Source: Lysinibacillus_B sp036662795 (lineage in GTDB: Bacteria; Bacillota; Bacilli; Bacillales_A; Planococcaceae). From it: a stretch of 64,000 nucleotides of DNA. The stretch is taken from contig NZ_JBAFWZ010000006.1 of the NCBI RefSeq assembly GCF_036662795.1, forward strand, positions 105,027 through 169,026, given 5' to 3'. Positions 58,500-64,000 of the stretch are shown one piece after another (position 1 is the first letter of the stretch; every line of letters begins with the position of its first letter). The translations under genes were made by a program, and so were the position numbers. The notes beneath the pieces were generated by a model. It worked only from the letters and a program-made list of their open reading frames with translations. It was not told where the DNA came from and made no database searches.

Positions 58500-59186
58500 C
58501 TAATCTTCTAAATAATCATATTTTCTTGCTTCTTCCGCCTCGAGTCGTGAAATTTGCTGTGTTAATATGTCTATTTCAGAAATAGCTAATGAATCCAGTT
58601 CCTCATCCATTCCGATTTCCTCTGGGTCGTCATATAAATCATTATAATTATCAAAATCACCTTCAAAATCTGAAGGGGTTTCAGATGTACCGTATTGCGC
58701 AACCGTTTGGAAGGAATCTTCATAATCATGAATATCATCCTTGTCATCTCGTCCAGCAAAGGAGTTATCGACAGCTGGTAGAATGACCTGTTCCTCTACA
58801 GGGCGATCATTTGGCACAGACCTATCCTCGGAATGTGAAAGACAAAATGCAGTGTACGGAATGGCGATTAATCGCTCATACGGAATATCGACCTTACATT
58901 TTGCACAAACTCCATACGTACCGTTTTCCATTGCATGAAGTGCAGCGTCTACCTTTGATAATTCATCCTCATCGTGAGCCTTGAGCGCTATATCCTTTTC
59001 GCGTTCAAAAAGTTCGGTTGCTAAATCGGCAGGGTGATTATCGATAGTAGATAATTCGTCTGTTGCATCGCGTAAGCTCCCTCCCTCTAATAAATCATCA
59101 TCTGCAACGACTCGCTGTAATGCTTCTTGTTCTTCCAGTAAGATTTTTTTAAGTGTTGCCTTTTGTTTTTCGGTTAGAATCGTCAT
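58500..59186 (-). CDS. TraR/DksA-type zinc-finger protein (YteA-like)
   Basis: A 228-aa protein from ATG 59186 (GGAAGG 5 nt upstream; an earlier TTG is in frame but lies before that site). Residues 1-85 are helical, then the zinc finger CAKC (Cys94, Cys97) and CLSH (Cys115, His118), then a long, very acidic tail with many Asp, Glu and Tyr. The layout matches the YteA family of Bacillales. DksA-like proteins act on RNA polymerase, but a role for YteA is not proven. It stands alone. Confidence 0.82.
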   Translation of the reverse strand: MTILTEKQKATLKKILLEEQEALQRVVADDDLLEGGSLRDATDELSTIDNHPADLATELFEREKDIALKAHDEDELSKVDAALHAMENGTYGVCAKCKVDIPYERLIAIPYTAFCLSHSEDRSVPNDRPVEEQVILPAVDNSFAGRDDKDDIHDYEDSFQTVAQYGTSETPSDFEGDFDNYNDLYDDPEEIGMDEELDSLAISEIDILTQQISRLEAEEARKYDYLED

Positions 59187-59300
59187 CACGTCCTTCCTTT
59201 TCAAACATAGTATGGGCGAATGAAGGCAAAGTTATTTATTCCAGTAGAGGATAAAGGTTTTTGATATTAAGGTAAAACGTGGTAAAATATGTAATTGAAG

Positions 59301-59531
59301 TCAATCTTCGTCCTTCACATCTATATCTTCTGGGATTGGTGTGTTACGCCAAATTTCAATTTCTTCTTTAATACGTTCGATTTGCTCGTGATACGTATCG
59401 AATTGACCGCTATTAATTAAAAATTGTTCGCCGTCGTGCACTGCTCTAATGCGTCCGTTATAGATGTAATGTAGAATTTGGTGCTCAGGCATACCTAAGT
59501 CGCTTGCTGTTTCTGCAACTGTTTTATACAT
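59301..59531 (-). CDS. Excisionase-like helix-turn-helix protein
   Basis: A 76-aa protein with a MerR/Xis-type helix-turn-helix at its N-terminus (TVAETASDLGMPEHQILHYI, residues 4-23) and an acidic tail (PEDIDVKDED). Such stand-alone proteins bind DNA and are common in Bacillales chromosomes; no integrase or phage gene is nearby. CGGAGA precedes the ATG. Confidence 0.75.
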   Translation of the reverse strand: MYKTVAETASDLGMPEHQILHYIYNGRIRAVHDGEQFLINSGQFDTYHEQIERIKEEIEIWRNTPIPEDIDVKDED

Positions 59532-59623
59532 GTTTATAATCTCCGTTTCATATATGTATGTTTATTATAAGCATATTTATAAGAATGTACTAGAAAAGCA
59601 TGAGATTAAGGGAGGTTGTAATC

Positions 59624-60487
59624 TTGCGTATATTACCATACATATTTGTGTTAATTGCCGCTGTTCTTTGGGGGACGACTGGGACTACTAGAATGTACTT
59701 ACAGGAAGGGATTTCTTCATTTGCTATAGCTGGTGTTCGTTCAGCTATTGGAGGCGGTCTACTATTAATCATCGTGATAATTTTAGGAAAGCTAAAGGTC
59801 CGTCATTGGTCATGGCGATGGACATTCCTTGCAGCAATTAGTATTGCGCTGTTTCAAGGTTTATTTTTTACATCAATTCGTTATTCAGGCGTAGCGATTG
59901 GGACGGTAGTTACGATCGGAAGTGCCCCTGTATTCTCGGGTGTTATTGAATGGTTATTTTTCAAGGCGAGACCAACAAGAGTATGGATAATTGCTACAAT
60001 TTTAGCGATTATCGGCTGTTTATTATTATTTGTTCATAGTGGAGAGGCAAAGGTTGAACCATTGGGTGTTTTAGTTGCATTAGGTGCTGGTGCTATGTTT
60101 GCCACATATACAAATGTTAGTAAAGAACTTATGAAACGGGAGGAAACGCTTCCCGCAGTTGCGATGACATTTACATTATGTGCAATTTTGCTCGCGCCTC
60201 TTGCTAGTATGGATGGTGTATCCTGGGTAACCGTTCCACAAAATATAGCACCAATGTTATTTATGGGCATTGCAACAACAAGTGTTGCTTATGTTCTTTT
60301 TTTGAATGGATTACAAAAAATAAATGCATCTTCAGCTGTAACCTTAAGCTTAGCGGAGCCATTGACAGCTGCCCTGCTCGGTGTGTTTTGGCTAGGGGAG
60401 TATTTATCTTTCACTTCTTGGATAGGCGTATTTTTATTGTTAAGTGGGATTGTCGTGTTAACGTTAGGATCTAAGGCTACGGACTAA
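59624..60487 (+). CDS. EamA family (DMT superfamily) transporter
   Basis: A 287-aa membrane protein with ten segments in two EamA halves (WGTTGTTRMYLQEG after the first, SLAEPLTAALLG near the C-terminal half). It may export an amino acid or metabolite; the substrate is unknown. The start is TTG 59624, 8 nt behind GGGAGG; an ATG at 59600 lies before the ribosome site. It stands alone. Confidence 0.88.
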   Translation: MRILPYIFVLIAAVLWGTTGTTRMYLQEGISSFAIAGVRSAIGGGLLLIIVIILGKLKVRHWSWRWTFLAAISIALFQGLFFTSIRYSGVAIGTVVTIGSAPVFSGVIEWLFFKARPTRVWIIATILAIIGCLLLFVHSGEAKVEPLGVLVALGAGAMFATYTNVSKELMKREETLPAVAMTFTLCAILLAPLASMDGVSWVTVPQNIAPMLFMGIATTSVAYVLFLNGLQKINASSAVTLSLAEPLTAALLGVFWLGEYLSFTSWIGVFLLLSGIVVLTLGSKATD

Positions 60488-60593
60488 ACATGTCTTATGT
60501 ATTTCTTAAGAATTTCTTCATATTTATGATGATTGAAAGTTCATTTTTATAATTTAAGATAAGCGTATAAGGAAAAGCAGTGAGGTGTGTGAA

Positions 60594-61283
60594 ATGAATA
60601 AACTGACTGTACTAGTAACAGACGACGATCAAGATATTCGTGATGGTATCGAGATCTATTTACGAAATGAAGGCTATAATGTGTTAAAGGCTGCGGACGG
60701 TGTAGAGGCATTGCAGCAGCTTGAAAAAAATGAAGTACATTTAATTATTTTAGATATAATGATGCCGAAAATGGACGGAATAACGGCAACATTTAAAATT
60801 CGAACTGAGCGAAATATCCCGATTATTATGCTCAGTGCAAAGGCAGAGGATTCGGATAAAATTCACGGATTATCAGTAGGGGCAGATGACTATTTAACGA
60901 AGCCATTTCATCCACTAGAGCTCATGGCGCGTGTGAAATCGCAGCTGCGTCGTTACGTCGAGCTTGGGACATACGCGAAAGAGGAAAATATTGAAGTGAA
61001 TGGGCTTTCGTTAAATGCAGAGGCTCGAGAGGTACGTTTAGATGGTGAACCTGTAAAGCTAACCCCGATTGAATATAAAATTACAGAGCTGCTACTAAAA
61101 AATGCAGGGCGCGTATTTTCTATTCGTGAAATTTATGAGCTCGTTTGGAATGAAGAGGCGTATAATGCAGAAAATATTGTGGCAGTGCATATCCGAAAAA
61201 TCCGTGAAAAAATCGAGGCTGACCCGAAAAATCCTCGCTATTTAAAAGTCGTATGGGGATTAGGTTATAAAATTGAAAAATAA
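60594..61283 (+). CDS. Response regulator, OmpR/PhoB family
   Basis: A 229-aa regulator: receiver domain with acidic pocket TDDDQD (9-14), phospho-acceptor Asp54 (ILDIMMP) and KPF; winged-helix DNA-binding domain from about 130, ending VVWGLGYKIEK. It starts at ATG 60594 with GAGGTG upstream. It pairs with the sensor kinase at 61429. A 47-codon frame overlaps its last codons and bridges the two genes. Confidence 0.92.
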   Translation: MNKLTVLVTDDDQDIRDGIEIYLRNEGYNVLKAADGVEALQQLEKNEVHLIILDIMMPKMDGITATFKIRTERNIPIIMLSAKAEDSDKIHGLSVGADDYLTKPFHPLELMARVKSQLRRYVELGTYAKEENIEVNGLSLNAEAREVRLDGEPVKLTPIEYKITELLLKNAGRVFSIREIYELVWNEEAYNAENIVAVHIRKIREKIEADPKNPRYLKVVWGLGYKIEK

Positions 61284-61416
61284 ACTACAGGCCGTTTGCT
61301 CAACATGCAGTATTATTGCTGCAGCGATTGGGATTGTATGTATCGGGACATACATATGGCAAGTGATAGATGCACATTTCATGGATACGATTCAACTATT
61401 ATTAAAATTATTTTAG
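61273..61416 (+). CDS. 47-aa membrane micropeptide between regulator and kinase
   Basis: A TTG at 61273, inside the last codons of the regulator gene, opens a 47-codon frame with one clear membrane segment (IIAAAIGIVCIGTYIWQVI, about 14-32) and ending LLLKLF. Its TAG (61414-61416) forms part of the TAGGAGG ribosome site of the kinase gene, so regulator, peptide and kinase would be translationally chained. A ribosome site in front of the TTG is weak. It may be a small regulator of the kinase, or a fragment of an older kinase N-terminus. Confidence 0.5.
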   Translation: MKNKLQAVCSTCSIIAAAIGIVCIGTYIWQVIDAHFMDTIQLLLKLF

Positions 61417-61428
61417 GAGGAAGGTCAA

Positions 61429-63633
61429 ATGAAAGGACGATTATTCCTCACACTTTTTCTTATGTTTTTAGTAATTGTTTCAGGCTATACGTTTCTGACG
61501 AAATCAACTGAAATTATTGGACAAGATTATTTTGAGTCAACGGACTTTAAAAATATAGAAAATAGCTTTCAAGAGGGATTGAAATCATATGTGTTAAATC
61601 CAATTACTCCTGAGAAAGCGAAGGAAAAGATTACGGTTTCTGATGATGAAATTGCGCAGTATCGCAATTATTACGGCACATTAGCTGAGCAAATCACTAA
61701 AATTAAGGAGCAATATGCGCAACAGCTTGGAAGTGAAGATGCCGCTGTGGATCAAGATGTACAGGAAGCGTTAATCAAAGAGCGAGATGCTAAAATTGCT
61801 GATGTGAAGGCAAACTTTGAGGATACCGATACCGTTGAGAAAAAAATTCGTGCCATTAAGGAACGAGCTGTCGATGCTTATTTTAAAGAGCGGGCGAATG
61901 ACTTGCAGCAATTTAAACAAGATTATAAATATTTTTCTTATAACTTAACGAATACGGATACGGACGAAACTTTCTCAAATAACCTAAATTACGAACTCGT
62001 ATTTAAGAAAAATTTTACAGAGGATAATCCGCTTGTATCTGATGGTGGACATAGCATTTATTTAGGTGAGTATATTCCAGGTGGATCAGGGGTGTCTGGT
62101 GAAGAACTATACTTACCAATTGAACGTGCGTATTTTTCAGGAACGATTTCTATTTCAAATGCGATGTTGGAGCATACAGATTTCCAGCAGAACTATAAAA
62201 CATTTAAGATACAGAAAATCAGTTATTTTACGCTATGGATATTGGGGATTATAGCATTAATCCTTCTTTTGACCGTGTTAAAGCCGAATCGAGCTATTTT
62301 TTCTGCATTTCCAGAAGTGGAAGGGAAATTTAAACAATGGACGATTGATATCCAACTGGCAATTCCGATTACACTAGGGATGTTGGGCTACTTCAACTTA
62401 ATTGATTTTGAGTATACGATAGAAGGTATGGCTTATTATTACGATAATGAGGGTTATCGTGGCGTAGAGATATTTACTGAATATATGTTTTTTTACCTTT
62501 TTGATTTTGCGGTTATTGGTGGCACAATTTTAACTGGTATTTGGCTATATGATGTATTAAAAGCGGAGAATCGTATGGTGATACTCCAAAACTCAATTTT
62601 GTTCAGAATTAAAGATGCAATAACGGATTCGTTTTTAAATCGGTCAATTGGGGTTCAATCGATGTTTGTGCTGGCTGTATTTTTCCTTGGTGGGGTTGGG
62701 ATCACTCCGATAATGATGCAACCTGCTTTATTACTTATTTATATCCCTTGCTTCTTTTTCGTATTATTGCCGGTGTTGTATGTTTTCCTGCGTCGAATTG
62801 GCTATCTCAACCGTATTATGCAGCAAACGAAGGATATGGCTGAGGGAAGATTAACGAATGATATCAAGGTGAAGGGGAAATCTCCTTTTGCAGATCATGC
62901 CCGTCATTTAAATGATTTACGTGAGGGTGTTCGAAAGTCGATGAGCGAGCAGGCGAAAAGTGAACGTTTGAAAACCGAGTTGATTACGAACGTTAGTCAT
63001 GATTTACGAACACCGCTAACATCGATTATTACGTATACGGATTTATTGAAAAATCCAGAGCTAACAGAGGAAGAGCGTTTAAAATATGTAAATATTTTAG
63101 ATAAAAAATCCGAACGACTGAAAACATTAATTGAGGACTTGTTCGATGTATCGAAAATGGCAAGTGGCAACATTGAGCTGGTTAAACAACGAGTAGACTT
63201 AGCGCAGCTTTTACAACAGGCTGTAGGTGAGCAGAAGGAGGACTTTGTTGCTGCGGGCTTAGATTTACGTGTTTCCATTAGTGAACAGCCGATTTTCGCT
63301 TACGTAGACGGTCAAAAATGGTGGCGTGTGATTGATAATTTAGTTATCAATGCACGTAAGTATAGCTTAGAGGGCACGCGTGTTTATGTGACACTAAAGC
63401 AAGAAAACGGGGTAGCTGAGTTTACAGTGAAAAATGTGGCGAAGTATGAGCTAGGTGATAATGTGGAGGAGCTAACAGAGCGCTTCAAACGAGCAGATAC
63501 ATCTCGTCATACAGATGGCTCAGGGCTAGGGTTAGCAATTGCACAGTCAATTATAGATTTACACAACGCCCAATTAAATATCGAAGTGGATGGCGATTTA
63601 TTTAAAGTGAAGGTCGTTATTCCAACTGCTTAA
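61429..63633 (+). CDS. Multi-pass membrane sensor histidine kinase
   Basis: A 734-aa kinase. One N-terminal membrane segment (4-22) is followed by a long extracytoplasmic coiled-coil-rich domain (about 30-260), then about five more membrane segments (265-455), a HAMP-like region, the H-box NVSHDLRTPLTS with His524, N-box VINARKYS and G-box DGSGLGLAIA. It should phosphorylate the regulator encoded upstream. The signal is unknown; the coiled-coil outer domain suggests sensing of envelope stress or a peptide. AGGAGG precedes the ATG. A terminator follows. Confidence 0.92.
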   Translation: MKGRLFLTLFLMFLVIVSGYTFLTKSTEIIGQDYFESTDFKNIENSFQEGLKSYVLNPITPEKAKEKITVSDDEIAQYRNYYGTLAEQITKIKEQYAQQLGSEDAAVDQDVQEALIKERDAKIADVKANFEDTDTVEKKIRAIKERAVDAYFKERANDLQQFKQDYKYFSYNLTNTDTDETFSNNLNYELVFKKNFTEDNPLVSDGGHSIYLGEYIPGGSGVSGEELYLPIERAYFSGTISISNAMLEHTDFQQNYKTFKIQKISYFTLWILGIIALILLLTVLKPNRAIFSAFPEVEGKFKQWTIDIQLAIPITLGMLGYFNLIDFEYTIEGMAYYYDNEGYRGVEIFTEYMFFYLFDFAVIGGTILTGIWLYDVLKAENRMVILQNSILFRIKDAITDSFLNRSIGVQSMFVLAVFFLGGVGITPIMMQPALLLIYIPCFFFVLLPVLYVFLRRIGYLNRIMQQTKDMAEGRLTNDIKVKGKSPFADHARHLNDLREGVRKSMSEQAKSERLKTELITNVSHDLRTPLTSIITYTDLLKNPELTEEERLKYVNILDKKSERLKTLIEDLFDVSKMASGNIELVKQRVDLAQLLQQAVGEQKEDFVAAGLDLRVSISEQPIFAYVDGQKWWRVIDNLVINARKYSLEGTRVYVTLKQENGVAEFTVKNVAKYELGDNVEELTERFKRADTSRHTDGSGLGLAIAQSIIDLHNAQLNIEVDGDLFKVKVVIPTA

Positions 63634-63640
63634 CTATGTG

Positions 63641-63677
63641 GCACGCTTCTATTTTAGTAGAGGTGTGTTTTTTTGTG
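63641..63677 (+). terminator. Terminator of the two-component operon
   Basis: CAC-CTTCTA and TAGAGGTGTG arms followed by seven T. Confidence 0.75.
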
Positions 63678-63779
63678 ATATTTGTAAATTATGGACTCCC
63701 GACCTAATGTGTATATGAATAAAAGGTGGTGCTATGTGCACGGTATTTACACAAGATGGTGGATTTGACTACGGAAGGG

Positions 63780-64000
63780 TGGCTATCCGCAATGGAAGGT
63801 GGGCGTCTGAATATGAGAGTTGTTTATCCGAAACGAAAGGAAGTCGTATCCGAACAAAAGCGTGCTATCCGAACAAGAGGAGGTCGTATCCGAACGAAAG
63901 GGTGTGCTATCCGAACAAGAGGAGGTCGTATCCGAACGAAAGGGTGTGCTATCCGCACAAGAGGAGGTCGTATCCGAACGAAAGGGTGTGCTATCCGCAC
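63780..64000. repeat. 21-bp tandem array 3 (core TATCCGAAC), truncated by window end
   Basis: TATCCG lies at 63784, 63825, 63847, 63866, 63887, 63908, 63929, 63950, 63971 and 63992; a degenerate copy (GTCTGA) lies at 63805. The last seven copies are exactly 21 bp apart; earlier steps are 19-22. From 63866 on, two 21-bp versions alternate (tails AAGAGGAGGTCG and GAAAGGGTGTGC), giving a 42-bp higher-order repeat. It begins about 100 bp behind the kinase terminator and continues past base 64000. No ORF is credible. Confidence 0.95.

Noticed and set aside
59301..59531. Excisionase of an integrated element
   Set aside because: No integrase, attachment repeats or phage genes lie near; such helix-turn-helix proteins are also ordinary chromosomal genes.
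63780..64000. Array 3 as a CRISPR array
   Set aside because: Units are 21 bp without separate unique spacers; the variable part is short and itself repeats in a 42-bp pattern; no cas genes are present.

Overview
The window is a piece of low-GC Gram-positive chromosome. AT-rich codon use, strong AGGAGG-type ribosome sites, many TTG/GTG starts, Bacillus-type riboswitches, and genes close to ypsA, yjfB, yqeY, rocA/rocD, ktrA/ktrB and pbuX point to the Bacillales. My best guess is the Lysinibacillus/Solibacillus side of the Planococcaceae (inference). I see no tRNA, rRNA, prophage, complete insertion sequence or CRISPR array.

Layout. 1-4.2 kb: a cut-off gene, an Mrr-type nuclease, a CynX-like transporter, and a lysine riboswitch driving a LysP-type permease. 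4.2-6.9 kb: a LytTR regulator fused to a dead ABC ATPase, with its ABC exporter. 7-9 kb: a DinB protein, an alarmone-hydrolase-like HD protein and an unassigned protein. 9-11.2 kb: a guanine riboswitch with xpt-pbuX. 11.3-12.9 kb: small ORFs and a chromate transporter. 13-15.8 kb: a c-di-AMP riboswitch with a Ktr potassium channel and its RCK subunit. 15.8-18.4 kb: a multidrug ABC exporter under a MerR regulator with a textbook 19-bp-spacer promoter. 18.5-24.6 kb: a nitroreductase remnant, fumC, a Fur-controlled non-coding RNA candidate, thiosulfate uptake genes, ypsA and an alpha/beta hydrolase. 24.7-31.8 kb: rocA-rocD, a 21-bp repeat array, two MFS exporters and a LysE exporter. 31.8-38 kb: yqeY, an SDR enzyme, a decayed metzincin, small proteins of prophage-like type, a broken lysine-rich micro-gene, a 6S-like RNA and yjfB with a SigD promoter. 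38-43 kb: a Cu/Zn superoxide dismutase lipoprotein and a TAXI-TRAP transporter. 43.3-46.2 kb: a three-gene operon that fits N-acylation, racemisation and deacylation of amino acids. 46.4-48.4 kb: a FhuF-like protein, a DUF4395 protein, a second Fur-controlled RNA candidate and a second 21-bp array. 48.4-58.4 kb: a DMT exporter, pepT, a lysoplasmalogenase family protein, a SAM riboswitch with metY, and hom. 58.5-64 kb: a DksA-like protein, an EamA transporter, a two-component system with a micro-ORF between regulator and kinase, and a third 21-bp array running off the end.

Much of the window is regulated at the RNA level. Four riboswitches (lysine, guanine, c-di-AMP, SAM) match their downstream genes, and there is a 6S-like RNA. 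Two separate loci carry the same promoter design (TTGAC[A/T], 17 bp, TATCAT inside a Fur box), followed by an RNA without a convincing ORF whose hairpin loop carries CCCCCC. These look like two FsrA-type iron-sparing sRNAs.

The most unusual structure is three intergenic arrays with unrelated core words (CCCAAT, GGCTAGTA, TATCCG) that share the same 21-bp pitch. The second surprise is three genes whose Shine-Dalgarno sequence and family N-terminus point to ATT, ATA or ATC start codons.
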